64,000 bases of DNA from JAUMBM01 sp964441755 (GTDB lineage Bacteria; Bacteroidota; Bacteroidia; Chitinophagales; Saprospiraceae), in NCBI GenBank assembly GCA_964441755.1, contig CAYTVG010000001.1, forward strand, positions 372,001 through 436,000. The letters run 5' to 3'. Below the pieces are notes generated by a model. The model saw only the letters and a program-made list of their open reading frames with translations, had not been told where the DNA came from and ran no database searches. Below, in pieces: positions 1 to 8,334 of the stretch. The number at the start of each line of letters is the position of its first letter. Position 1 is the first letter of the stretch. The position numbers and the translations under genes were made by a program.

Positions 1-1
1 C

Positions 2-1564
2 GAGCAATACCTCAAAGACCCGCAGGCGGCGCGCGCGCTGGGCTTTTGCGTCACGCAAAAGCATGCCGAGTATATGCGGGACAGATTTTTGCAAAAAAAC
101 TACCGCGCTGCGGCCCTCACCGCCGCCAACAGCGGCGAGCGGGCCGTGCTGCTGGACAGGCTGCGGCGGCGGGAGATCAACTACCTGTTTGTGGTGGATA
201 TGTTCAACGAAGGGGTGGATATTCCGGAGGTTGATACCCTGCTTTTTCTGCGCCCGACGCAGAGTCTGACGATTTTCCTGCAGCAGCTGGGTCGCGGGCT
301 GCGCTTGCACGAGGAAAAAGAGTACCTGACGGTGCTCGATTTTGTGGGGCGGGCGCATGTCGATTACAGTTATGAGCACAAGTTCCGGGGGATGCTGGGC
401 AAGACGCACAGCCGGGTTAGCGAGGAGATCAGGAATGATTTTCCTCACCTGCCGCTGGGCTGTTCTATTGTGTTGCAGCGCGAAGCGCGCGAGTATGTTC
501 TGCAGAGTATCCATCGGGGGGTGAGAGGTGGCAAGGAAAAGCTTGTGCAGGAGATTCGCAAATTCCGGCAGGAGTATGATTTGCCTTGCAGCCTGGCCAA
601 TTTTTGCAGCTATCGGGAGGTTTCGCTGAAAAAAATCTACGACACGGGCTGGCTGTGGTTTGAGTTGTTGCTGCTGGCAGAGGGGCGGGCGCCGGAGGAG
701 CGGGCGGATTTTCACCCGCAGCTGGCGGGCATGCTGTCGCGCAATTGGCTGAGTACCGACAGCCGATCGTATTTTGCGTTTATCAGCGATCAGCTGGCGG
801 CGGGGTTTGCCACGGTGGCGACGGCCGAAGAAGCGCAGTGGCTGCTGATGTTTTACTATGATCTTTTTGGGCAGCCGCCCAAAGTGGCCGATGCAGCGGC
901 CCTGCAGGCCCTGCTGCGCGGCATTTTTGCCGATAAAAGGCTTGTGGAGGAGCTGCAGGCTTACCTGCAGCTGCGCATGGAGGCGCTGGAGGCGATTGAA
1001 AAACCGTTTGTTATGCCTGTGGAGCTGCCCGAGTCGGGGGCGACACTGCCAAAAACGCCGGAGGCGTACAAACCATGGCCTTACCCCATGGCTTTGCGGC
1101 TGCATGGCCGCTACAGCAGGGCGCAGATACTGGTGGCTTTTGGGGAGTCGACCTTGGAAAAACAAGGTGTGAATTTTGTAGGTGTACATTGGGTCAAAGA
1201 CCTCAACACCGAACTGCTATTCGTAACCCTCAACAAAGAATCGAAGCGATTCAGTCCCAGCACCCTCTACCACGACTACTTCATCAGCGAGCAGCTTTTC
1301 CACTGGCAAAGCCAGAATGCCACATCGCCGGAGAGCGAAAAGGGGCGGTCGTACATAGAGCATGAATCGCGGGGGAAGCGGGTACTGCTGTTTGTGCGCG
1401 AAGCGACCAAGGATGAGCGCGGGCTGACCATGTCGTTTGTTTTTTGCGGAGCCCTGCAATACGTGCGGCACAGCGGCAGCAAGCCCATGAGCATCGTATG
1501 GCGGCTGCCGGAGCCGCCGCCGGCACTGCTGTTGTATGAGGGTAAAAAATTGGCCGTGGGGTAA
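2..1564 (+). CDS. DEAD/DEAH-type superfamily II helicase, C-terminal part, with DUF3427 (5' truncated by window edge)
   Basis: The frame is open from base 2 and has no credible start, so the N-terminal part lies outside the window. The first residues (LGFCVTQKHAEYM, residues 13-25) are the helicase C-domain entry typical of DUF3427 helicases. Motif V-like GVDIPEVD (71-78) and motif VI QLGRGLR (95-101) follow. The last ~150 residues, starting near LHGRYSRAQILVAFG, match the DUF3427 domain. The family commonly carries phospholipase D-like and DEAD domains upstream; those cannot be seen here. It is an ATP-dependent nucleic acid translocase by family; substrate unknown. DUF3427 helicases occur both as housekeeping-like singletons and in defence neighbourhoods, and the next gene is SLATT-like. 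Just after the stop (1616-1629) GGCTGTGGGGTAA repeats the gene's last codons with small changes. Confidence 0.88.
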   Translation, partial: EQYLKDPQAARALGFCVTQKHAEYMRDRFLQKNYRAAALTAANSGERAVLLDRLRRREINYLFVVDMFNEGVDIPEVDTLLFLRPTQSLTIFLQQLGRGLRLHEEKEYLTVLDFVGRAHVDYSYEHKFRGMLGKTHSRVSEEIRNDFPHLPLGCSIVLQREAREYVLQSIHRGVRGGKEKLVQEIRKFRQEYDLPCSLANFCSYREVSLKKIYDTGWLWFELLLLAEGRAPEERADFHPQLAGMLSRNWLSTDSRSYFAFISDQLAAGFATVATAEEAQWLLMFYYDLFGQPPKVADAAALQALLRGIFADKRLVEELQAYLQLRMEALEAIEKPFVMPVELPESGATLPKTPEAYKPWPYPMALRLHGRYSRAQILVAFGESTLEKQGVNFVGVHWVKDLNTELLFVTLNKESKRFSPSTLYHDYFISEQLFHWQSQNATSPESEKGRSYIEHESRGKRVLLFVREATKDERGLTMSFVFCGALQYVRHSGSKPMSIVWRLPEPPPALLLYEGKKLAVG

Positions 1565-1757
1565 GTGTGTATGCGCTGTCCAAACCGTATCTATATCGTC
1601 GTATGAGCACAAAACCGGCTGTGGGGTAAAAAAGGCGCAGCTGCTTTGAGGTAGCGGTTTTGGCTGTTAATTGGCTTGCTAAATAGAATTATTTGTTGGC
1701 GTGCGTCAAAAAAATATTAATTTACGGGTCAGTTTTTCCAACTAAAATATCACTATT

Positions 1758-2231
1758 ATGAACGAAGCCGACTACCTCAAAGACAGGGTTGACGACCAGT
1801 ACAACTGGCTCAACAACAAAGCTACCCGCAACAAAAATCTTTACAAGCGTATCCGTGCCGGTGAACTGATACTGGCAGCGCTCATCCCCTTTCTGGTAGC
1901 GTCTATACCTGATGATGGGTGTTTTGTCATATACATGAAAATTGCAACCGGTCTGCTGGGCATCGTGGTCAGTATACTGGCGGGTCTGCAGACGCTCAAC
2001 AAGTACCAGGAATTGTGGGTGCAGTACCGCGGCCAGGCGGAGGCTTTGCTGCGGGAAAAGCTGTTGTACCTTACGCGTGCAGATAAATATGAGCAGGGTG
2101 ACGATGCTGCCTTCCGCCTGTTTGTACAGGAGGTAGAGCGCATCCTCAGCAATGAGCTGATGCAGTGGAAAACACTGATCATGCGACCAGAAGACAAGGA
2201 GAAACCAACTGCTGACAAGCAAGAAGCCTAG
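1758..2231 (+). CDS. DUF4231 (SLATT-like) two-TM membrane protein
   Basis: 157 residues. The N-terminal block YLKDRVDDQYNWLNNKA followed by a basic helix and then two membrane segments (about residues 36-50 and 60-80) with a long helical cytosolic tail is the DUF4231 pattern. DUF4231 belongs to the SLATT superfamily, whose members are proposed pore-forming effectors in nucleotide-signal defence systems (established for the superfamily, not tested for this protein). No nucleotide cyclase is adjacent, so a defence role is only possible. The gene starts at an ATG after an A/T-rich stretch; no recognisable Shine-Dalgarno is present, which is usual in this phylum. It is followed at 36 bp by the small PGDYG gene, possibly co-transcribed. 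Confidence 0.75.
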   Translation: MNEADYLKDRVDDQYNWLNNKATRNKNLYKRIRAGELILAALIPFLVASIPDDGCFVIYMKIATGLLGIVVSILAGLQTLNKYQELWVQYRGQAEALLREKLLYLTRADKYEQGDDAAFRLFVQEVERILSNELMQWKTLIMRPEDKEKPTADKQEA

Positions 2232-2267
2232 CGCAATCGCTTGCTGCATCTTTCAATAATCGACGAT

Positions 2268-2498
2268 ATGCAATACTTCCGCTCATTTGACAAACCGGCT
2301 CTTCCTTTTCGCAGAGCGGTGAAGAAGCCGATTCCTGTTCGCTGCATTCAGATGCAGGAAGATTTTGAGGTAGAGACGCTGGAGGGCAACCTGCGCGGCC
2401 GGGCCGGGGATTACCTCATGGTGGGGGTTGAGGGGGAGCTCTACCCCTGCAGCCGGGAGATTTTTGAGAAGACGTACGACTGGCTGGAGGAGGACTGA
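2268..2498 (+). CDS. small PGDYG-like protein
   Basis: 76 residues from the ATG at 2268; a TTG at 2241 would add nine residues with no family support. The segment GRAGDYLMVGVEGELYPCS, followed by EIFEKTYDWLEE, matches the short PGDYG family (PF14083), a domain of unknown function found alone in bacteria and in phage-related proteins. The protein has no signal peptide or membrane segment and is probably cytosolic. It lies 36 bp after the DUF4231 gene on the same strand and ends about 40 bp before a bidirectional terminator shared with the converging phytase gene. Function unknown. Confidence 0.6.
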   Translation: MQYFRSFDKPALPFRRAVKKPIPVRCIQMQEDFEVETLEGNLRGRAGDYLMVGVEGELYPCSREIFEKTYDWLEED

Positions 2499-2536
2499 GG
2501 TGAGGAGCTCTGCAAAAATTGCCACGGGTGGCGGAA

Positions 2537-2580
2537 AAAGCTATCCTGCCATAGTCTTCAGACCACTGCAGGATAGCTTT
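2537..2580. terminator. bidirectional intrinsic terminator
   Basis: Perfect 13-bp inverted repeat AAAGCTATCCTGC (2537-2549) / GCAGGATAGCTTT (2568-2580) around an 18-nt loop that can itself pair GTC/GAC. An A-run precedes and a T-run ends the stem, so it can terminate both the PGDYG transcript (+) and the phytase transcript (-, stop at 2583). Confidence 0.8.
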
Positions 2581-2582
2581 AA

Positions 2583-3668
2583 TTATCGGTGAGGCAGTTT
2601 ATTACCAATCAGTTGGGCTTGGATAGCTGCTTCCAGTTTTTCCCAGCGATAAATCTGAAAGGTGCGATTGGTCGACATGGCGACGAAAAAGCCTTTGGGG
2701 TACAGGTCTCCAAAAGCGAAGGCACTTAGTTCGGAGCCATCGCTATCGCGTGTGGATACAGGAATGACAGCCAATCGCTGATGAGGAGCTTCTCTTGAAA
2801 AGACCTGAAATTGATTGGCTTGCTGGTCAGAGACGAGGATATATCCCGACTGTTTGCCGGTCGGATAGATGGAGATGCCCTCGTGATCTTCTTTAAACCC
2901 CTCCTGGCCGAACAAGGCCAGCTCGTCTGTGCCGGCAGTAGCGCTTGCGTAGTATTTTCTGATGCCTGCGCCCTCGTCAGCGTAATAAACATGGCCCGCC
3001 TCCTGATCGACAGCGATGGCTTCAATTTCTTTCCCCCCTTTGAATGCGCCGAAGCTGCGGAGTCGCTCGGCGCTCACCTGCCCATTTTTTTCCACCAGGC
3101 GATATTGCCACAAGTAGCTGCCATCAGGGCCGCTTTTGCGGCTGATGATGGCGGTGAGCTCGCCATTGGCGGGCTCCCGGTACAGCCCTACGCCCATGGG
3201 TGCACGGATGGCTTCTCCTTCGAATACCGGAATGCCGCCGCCATCGATAAACACCATATCGGGCAACCTGAGTACGCGTATGTTATCGGCGTTGCGTTGT
3301 GTGAAAACAGCAATATCGATGGTGTCGCCGGCAAAAGGGAAATGGTAGGCAATATCGATATTATTGGGCCGAGGGAGGCCAGTAATGGATTTTTCCCGCA
3401 GGAGCTTTCCCTGCAGGTTAAAAACATAGATACCTCCATTGGCATCACCTTTGTCGGTGCCGAGAATCAGGCTTGCCAGCGGATTTTGGTAGTTGATCCA
3501 GATAGCAGGATCGTCCGTATCTACGGCGGTTTTATCGGTGGTAAAATCAGGCCTTAGCCGGCCTGAATGTTGCCGCAGTGGCTGGCATGAAAAAAAAAGT
3601 ATTGCCAGCGCGCTGCAGGTGATTGATAAGTGTGCTGAAGACAGTTGGATGTGTTGCCGCATAGACAT
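2583..3668 (-). CDS. beta-propeller 3-phytase, secreted lipoprotein-like
   Basis: 361 residues. After a hydrophobic leader with a Cys (SALAILFFSC), the mature part carries phytase-family blocks: DTDDPAIWI near residue 50, LGTDKGDANGGIYVFNLQGK, the RPNNIDIAYHF segment, and late DHEGISIY and LVSDQQANQFQVF. Beta-propeller phytases (BPP) are Ca-dependent phosphatases that release orthophosphate from inositol hexakisphosphate; the acidic DDPA and D-E-G residues fit Ca and phosphate binding. The leader suggests export and lipid anchoring at the cell surface. The gene lies 60 bp downstream of the TonB receptor on the same strand, so the two probably form an operon, a pairing that makes the receptor a candidate phytate or inositol-phosphate importer. 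MRQHIQ two codons in is an equally good start. Confidence 0.88.
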   Translation of the reverse strand: MSMRQHIQLSSAHLSITCSALAILFFSCQPLRQHSGRLRPDFTTDKTAVDTDDPAIWINYQNPLASLILGTDKGDANGGIYVFNLQGKLLREKSITGLPRPNNIDIAYHFPFAGDTIDIAVFTQRNADNIRVLRLPDMVFIDGGGIPVFEGEAIRAPMGVGLYREPANGELTAIISRKSGPDGSYLWQYRLVEKNGQVSAERLRSFGAFKGGKEIEAIAVDQEAGHVYYADEGAGIRKYYASATAGTDELALFGQEGFKEDHEGISIYPTGKQSGYILVSDQQANQFQVFSREAPHQRLAVIPVSTRDSDGSELSAFAFGDLYPKGFFVAMSTNRTFQIYRWEKLEAAIQAQLIGNKLPHR

Positions 3669-3728
3669 GAACTGAGGGATGAAAAAATCGGGGCAGCAGC
3701 TCAGGCCGCTGCCCCGGCAGGCATTGGT

Positions 3729-6503
3729 TTAGTCAACCTTACCAAGCAGGTCAAATTTCAGACCAAAGTTATAGCGCGCGTTGTAGTATTCCATTTGCAT
3801 GGTTCGCTCAGCAACGCCCTGGTAATAGCGCAGGGGCTGGTTGGTGAGGTTGTTGCCCTCAGCAAACAGGCGCAGGCGCGGGGTAAATGCGTAGGAAGCA
3901 TTGAAGTCTACAAAAGTCTGCTTATCATAGAAGCGATCTTCAAAACCCTCGCCACCCAGCTCGTCTACGTAATCGCTTGCATAGTTGAGCGATACACGCA
4001 CTACCCACTTACTGGTTTCATAGGAGAGGGAGGTGTTGAGCATGTGTCGGGCAGTACCGGGCAGCGCAATTTTATCATCCTCGCGACCTTCAATACCCTC
4101 AGTCGTGGAGTGTGTGAAAGTATAGTTGGCATACAGCCCCAGCCCTTTCCACAGTTGCCGCTGGAAGGCGGCCTCAAAACCTGCTACAATGGCGGTACCA
4201 CCATTTTTGGGTGTAGTAAACTCGAGATCATTGCCAAACTGGGGGTCTTCGTAGTTTTGGAGCGTCTGGTTGTAAATAAAATTGTCAATATTCTTATAGA
4301 ATCCTCCCAGAGACAGCAGGCCTACAGACTTGAAATAGCGCTCTGCCATGAGATCAAAGTTCATCGCTGTTGTAGAGATCAGATCAGGGTTACCGCGGGC
4401 CAGCTCCTGGTCCTGGGGACTGAAGGCTGCATAGGGTACCAGATCATAGTAATTGGGACGAGCAATGGTATTCGTCCAGGCGGCGCGAACAACCGTCTGA
4501 TCATCGACATCATATTTCAGATGTATGCCCGGCAAGAAATTGCCGTAGCTGTTACTGCGGGTTTCTGGTCGGATGACTTCTTCTTCGTCGAGATCAAAGA
4601 CGTAGCCGGTGTAGTTGAGGTCCGTCAATTCATAACGCAGGCCTACGATGGCAGTCAGCTTATCAGACAGACGGTGATCGGCCATGAGGTAGGCAGCGGT
4701 AATATTTTCGGTAGCCTCATAGTTGGTGGTTGCGTATTCTCCCGGTAGATCTTCTTCTTCAAATGCAGCAGGATTGGTAAGATCCAGGCCACCCAGAAAA
4801 GCAGGGGTGGCAAAGCTGCCAACCTGATACTGCGATCCGGCGAGGTATCCCGGATCGCTCTCGTCGCGGTAGTCGACATTGCCAAGGGCATCGAAGTTGC
4901 CGGTCAGGGGTTCATATCCGAAGAAGTTATTATTGCGGTACTTGGTTTTATTGCGAAAGCGACCACCAAATTTGAGGGCACTGTTGTTGCCGTAGGGCAG
5001 GCGAAAATCAAGACGTCCATTAAAATCCTGGTCGTCGGTGTAGCTATAGTTTTCTGTAATTTCATTGAGCCCCAGCGCCAGATTATCCTCGCGCTTGCTT
5101 AGATATACATAAGGGTTGCGGGGGTCAGATACATCGAGATCAAGCTGTTGTCCTTTCTCTCGAAAACTTATATATCGCTCGTTAGGGCGCTCTTCAGAAG
5201 CCTGTGCCAAGGTTAGGTTCCAAGTGGCGCTGAGCTTATTGAAAAGGTGATTGCCGGCCAGGGTGAAGTTGTACATGCGCTGATCTTCAAGACGGCGTCC
5301 TTTGATTCGATCGCTGTCAAGTCCCCCTTTGGTCTGGTATTCTACCCGACCGACAGTTGTAAAGCGACCCGGGCCGATGGTGGTAAAATCGCCGTCGTCA
5401 AAAGCATCTTCGAGTTGGCTCACGCGCATGCGGAAGCGATTTTCCCAGTCATCGCGCCAGTTGTACATGGAAGAAAAGGTGAGCTGATGCTTGCTGTTAA
5501 TCGTATAGTCAAGGCTGGCAGAAGCGCTTCGGCGCACTCGCTGTACTTCGTATTTTCGGATGTCAAGCTCGTCGATTACGACCCCCTGATCGGTTTCAAT
5601 CCATACGGCTTCCACGTTATCGGAGCCAAAATCATGATTGTTGTAGGAACCGGAGAGTACGAGACCCAGCTTGTTGTTGGCGAAGCGATTACCATAAATG
5701 AAGGCGCCCGTCCAAATGGGCTTTTCCGACAAAAGATTCACACCGGAAGCGAGCGTGCCGGACAGACGCTGTCCGTAGGAAGCCTGGCGGGTCACGAGGT
5801 TGACGGATCCGCCAATAGCATCAGCATCCATATCTGGTAGTACTGCCTTGTTGACCTGTATAGTCTGTATCATATCGGCAGGTATAAGGTCCATCTGCAC
5901 CCGGCGATTATCGCCTTCGGCAGAGGGGATGCGCTCACCGTTGAGCGTTACCGCGTTGAGCTGGGGTGCCATACCACGGATGATGATATTACGTGCTTCA
6001 CCCTGATCATTTTGCATGGTGATACCCGGCACGCGCTTGAGTGCATCGCCAATATTGGCATCGGGAAAGCGGCCAATCTGGTCAGCTGCCACAACATTGG
6101 TGATATTGGCATTGCTGCGTTGCTGGCTCAGTGCCTTGGCCTGACCGCGCAGGCGGTCACCAAGCACAATGACTTCCTGGCCCTGCAGCCCTACTTCACG
6201 TAGTACAATCTGTATCCTGCTTGTCTGGTTGGGCTCAATCGTAATGATTTTTTCAACAGACTGATAACCTATGTACGAAACGGTGATTGTCTGTTGTCCT
6301 GCAGGTATTCCAAGTATGCTAAACTGTCCGCCTGCGTCTGCAGCCGTACCGCTGCGAAGACCTGGTAAAGTGATGGTTGCGCCAGGCATACCGAGACCAG
6401 ATTCGTCGAGCACAATACCAGTGAGAGATCCTGTTTGTGCCTGTAGGCCAAGAAAAAAAAGAAGGAGAGTCAAGGTGCATGTCCACTTCATGAAGTGCCG
6501 CAT
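3729..6503 (-). CDS. TonB-dependent outer-membrane receptor with N-terminal carboxypeptidase-regulatory-like domain
   Basis: 924 residues from the ATG at 6503, which gives a clean signal peptide (hydrophobic LTLLLFFLGLQAQ) directly; the ORF extends to 6578, but a -7 box at 6595-6602 would leave almost no leader for that start. After the signal comes a beta-sandwich carboxypeptidase-regulatory-like domain (about 25-110; GIVLDESGLGMPGATI), then the plug (IGDALKRVPGITMQ, RGMAPQLNAVTLNGERIP), then a ~700-residue barrel ending in aromatic-rich FGLKFDLL. These receptors import large or scarce solutes across the outer membrane using TonB-ExbBD energy. The 60-bp gap to the downstream phytase points to phosphorylated inositols as substrate (inference). 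No SusD partner is present, unlike polysaccharide systems. Confidence 0.9.
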   Translation of the reverse strand: MRHFMKWTCTLTLLLFFLGLQAQTGSLTGIVLDESGLGMPGATITLPGLRSGTAADAGGQFSILGIPAGQQTITVSYIGYQSVEKIITIEPNQTSRIQIVLREVGLQGQEVIVLGDRLRGQAKALSQQRSNANITNVVAADQIGRFPDANIGDALKRVPGITMQNDQGEARNIIIRGMAPQLNAVTLNGERIPSAEGDNRRVQMDLIPADMIQTIQVNKAVLPDMDADAIGGSVNLVTRQASYGQRLSGTLASGVNLLSEKPIWTGAFIYGNRFANNKLGLVLSGSYNNHDFGSDNVEAVWIETDQGVVIDELDIRKYEVQRVRRSASASLDYTINSKHQLTFSSMYNWRDDWENRFRMRVSQLEDAFDDGDFTTIGPGRFTTVGRVEYQTKGGLDSDRIKGRRLEDQRMYNFTLAGNHLFNKLSATWNLTLAQASEERPNERYISFREKGQQLDLDVSDPRNPYVYLSKREDNLALGLNEITENYSYTDDQDFNGRLDFRLPYGNNSALKFGGRFRNKTKYRNNNFFGYEPLTGNFDALGNVDYRDESDPGYLAGSQYQVGSFATPAFLGGLDLTNPAAFEEEDLPGEYATTNYEATENITAAYLMADHRLSDKLTAIVGLRYELTDLNYTGYVFDLDEEEVIRPETRSNSYGNFLPGIHLKYDVDDQTVVRAAWTNTIARPNYYDLVPYAAFSPQDQELARGNPDLISTTAMNFDLMAERYFKSVGLLSLGGFYKNIDNFIYNQTLQNYEDPQFGNDLEFTTPKNGGTAIVAGFEAAFQRQLWKGLGLYANYTFTHSTTEGIEGREDDKIALPGTARHMLNTSLSYETSKWVVRVSLNYASDYVDELGGEGFEDRFYDKQTFVDFNASYAFTPRLRLFAEGNNLTNQPLRYYQGVAERTMQMEYYNARYNFGLKFDLLGKVD

Positions 6504-6594
6504 GCTTGCCAGGGGCTGAGTTGTCAGAGCCGCGCCCGGACTGGTAAAAAATGGATGAAAAGTATACGTCCTTTGCATAGAAAAAGTTTTCCCG

Positions 6595-6602
6595 CAAAGG
6601 TA
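6595..6602 (-). promoter_or_regulatory. -7 promoter element of the TonB receptor-phytase unit
   Basis: Minus strand reads TACCTTTG, matching TAnnTTTG. No TTG occurs at the expected -33 position; instead the TTAACA-type repeat at 6622-6638 sits there, which would fit an activator-dependent promoter. Confidence 0.45.
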
Positions 6603-6621
6603 TTTTTGGAATACTAATAAA

Positions 6622-6638
6622 TTGTTAACTGTTGTTTA
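6622..6638 (-). promoter_or_regulatory. candidate Pho-box-like repeat upstream of the TonB receptor
   Basis: Minus strand reads TAAACAACAGTTAACAA: hexamers TAAACA and TTAACA separated by 4 bp, ending 19 bp upstream of the -7 box. A closely similar paired motif in the same orientation lies upstream of btaA (9627-9644). PhoP of Bacillus binds TTAACA-like repeats with ~11-bp period; whether Bacteroidota use this form is not shown here. Confidence 0.3.
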
Positions 6639-6768
6639 TCAATATGATATATGTGTTTTACTGGTTGTGTGCCGATATGAGTATATGTGAATTATACATT
6701 AAGAACAGATGAAGAATTAAGTGTTTTTGAGTTGCTAATTAGCGTGAGAGAGTCGTAAAGACTGCTAA

Positions 6769-7629
6769 TTAGTCATCAATTTCCAGTTCGTTGCGCATGA
6801 TTTTTGCCTGCAGGCTTTCGAAGAATACGTCTTCTTCGCGATGTAGTTCATCCGGACCAGGCTTACCACTGCCCGGTTGAGGATAGTGGCTCTCATCATA
6901 GGTGTAGATGGTCCAGCTATTCCAGTGGTATTCAAGTGCCGTGAGGCTTTCCACCCAATCACCGGAATTCATGTAGACGACCTTTTGTTGGTTTACCTGC
7001 TCGGCACGCATCTGGGGTTGGTGGATATGGCCACAGATGACATAGTCATACGCCTGTTCGGCAGCCAGGCCAATGGCAGTAGCTTCAAAATCACTGATAA
7101 ATTTGACGGCCTCTTTGACGGAGGATTTAATTTTTTTGGCAAAAGACATGCGCGGCTTACCCATCAGGTCGCGCATCTTGTTGATAAACCTGTTGAGGAG
7201 TATGAGATAATCATAGCCTTTACCACCCAATTTGGCTACCCAGGGAGAATAACGTATGGAGGCGTCAAATACATCTCCATGAAAGATCCAGTATCGCTTT
7301 CCTTTAAGCTGCAGTACCAGTTTGTCGCGCAGGAACAGGTTGCCGGAAGAAAAATCAGCATAACTCCGCAGGGCGTCGTCGTGGTTGCCAGTGATGTAGT
7401 AAATCTTAACACCCTTAGCGGCCATTTTGAGTACCTGCTGCAGCACCATCATGTGTTCCTTGGGAAAATAATGCTTGCGAAACTGCCACATGTCTATGAA
7501 ATCGCCATTGAGGATGAGGACTTCGGGCTTGATAGACCGCAGATACTGGAGGAGTTCACGGGCATGACAGCCGTAAGTGCCGAGGTGGACATCGGAGATG
7601 ATGACCATATCTAGTTCTCGCTTTGTCAT
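6769..7629 (-). CDS. plcP: PlcP-type metallophosphoesterase (phospholipase C-like; LpxH-like superfamily)
   Basis: 286 residues with the full calcineurin-like metal set: D13/H15 (SDVHLGTYGCHA), GD 42-43, GNHD 81-84, HGD 117-119, GHIH 200-203 and SGDWVES 222-228. This layout and the GC[HQ]A and SGDWVES blocks resemble the PlcP enzymes that, in rhizobia and marine bacteria under phosphate starvation, cleave phospholipid headgroups to yield diacylglycerol. Generic annotation would call it UDP-2,3-diacylglucosamine diphosphatase-like. The context decides: it is the last gene of btaA-btaB-plcP, 22 bp after btaB, and its product would be exactly the acceptor BtaA needs. It is probably a peripheral enzyme at the inner membrane, with no signal peptide. 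A lipid A role remains possible if the chromosome has no other LpxH/LpxI-type gene. Confidence 0.78.
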   Translation of the reverse strand: MTKRELDMVIISDVHLGTYGCHARELLQYLRSIKPEVLILNGDFIDMWQFRKHYFPKEHMMVLQQVLKMAAKGVKIYYITGNHDDALRSYADFSSGNLFLRDKLVLQLKGKRYWIFHGDVFDASIRYSPWVAKLGGKGYDYLILLNRFINKMRDLMGKPRMSFAKKIKSSVKEAVKFISDFEATAIGLAAEQAYDYVICGHIHQPQMRAEQVNQQKVVYMNSGDWVESLTALEYHWNSWTIYTYDESHYPQPGSGKPGPDELHREEDVFFESLQAKIMRNELEIDD

Positions 7630-7651
7630 GTGGCTGCGCTGTTTGCTGAGG

Positions 7652-8314
7652 TTATGTTGTGTGAAGTCGGGTTGCCTGTGCCGGTTTTTTCCCTACAAAA
7701 AGCATATACTGCCACATGCCGAAGTAGGCATTGTGGATGGCTGTATGCTGCGGTATGAAACGGGCGTGCAGCGCTGGCTGCAGGTGGGCATCCATGCGCA
7801 CATGATGACCCTGCATGTGTTTTTTAAATGCGGGCAGCCTGCTGTCGTGAAAATCGACAACAGCAATGATGCCGCCCGGGCGCAGATCCTGCCAGGCCTG
7901 ACCGATGAGTTCTTCCCATTGGGGGTTAATCATGGTCAGCGCGTAGGAAAACAGGATGAGATCCAGCTTGCCGGTCCAGTCGTAGACGCCACTGCCGTAG
8001 GCCTGTGCGCGCAATTGTATCTGTGGGAAAGTGCGCGTCTGTCGGGCAGCTATACGCAACATATCATCAGAAACGTCAAGCCCGGTCAACCGGGCTTTGG
8101 GGAAGCAATAAGAAAGATAGCGCAGGTTGTAGCCCGTCCCGCAGCCAATTTCCAGTCCTGTAAATGTTTGCTGCAGGTCGAAAGGCAGCTTGTGGATGAG
8201 CGACTCACGGCCAAACAGAAAGGCCCAGCGGCTTAGGTCATAGATGCGGGACTGAAACCGGTAGTAGGTTCGCATGCGCGATACCTGCTCTTGATAAATA
8301 GCTTGTTGTGACAT
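7652..8314 (-). CDS. btaB: BtaB-type SAM methyltransferase for betaine lipid
   Basis: 220 residues from the ATG at 8314; the longer ORF would overlap the end of btaA and is unsupported. The N-terminus RTYYRFQSRIYDLSRWAFLFGR matches BtaB in form (cut here into blocks YYRFQSRIYD and WAFLFGR). Motif I is GLEIGCGTGYN (53-63) with the SAM ribose acid at D80. BtaB adds three methyl groups to the amino group of diacylglyceryl-homoserine, completing DGTS, a phosphorus-free betaine membrane lipid. It lies 20 bp downstream of btaA and 22 bp upstream of plcP, so translation is likely coupled in one transcript. Without the neighbours it would be only a generic class I methyltransferase; the order and family pair give it its name. 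Confidence 0.78.
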   Translation of the reverse strand: MSQQAIYQEQVSRMRTYYRFQSRIYDLSRWAFLFGRESLIHKLPFDLQQTFTGLEIGCGTGYNLRYLSYCFPKARLTGLDVSDDMLRIAARQTRTFPQIQLRAQAYGSGVYDWTGKLDLILFSYALTMINPQWEELIGQAWQDLRPGGIIAVVDFHDSRLPAFKKHMQGHHVRMDAHLQPALHARFIPQHTAIHNAYFGMWQYMLFVGKKPAQATRLHTT

Positions 8315-8334
8315 AACTGGCGGACTAGTAAGGG

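Noticed and set aside
3645..4748. 367-codon open frame on the plus strand
   Set aside because: It lies wholly antisense to the phytase leader and TonB receptor gene, whose protein has strong family blocks; codon bias of that gene keeps the opposite strand open.
6733..6772. Direct repeat TGCTAATTAG (6733-6742 and 6763-6772) at the plcP 3' end
   Set aside because: Both copies are short self-complementary AT-rich words and the second overlaps the plcP stop; insufficient for a terminator or regulatory call.
6877..7614. 245-codon open frame on the plus strand
   Set aside because: Antisense to the PlcP-like phosphoesterase; a shadow.
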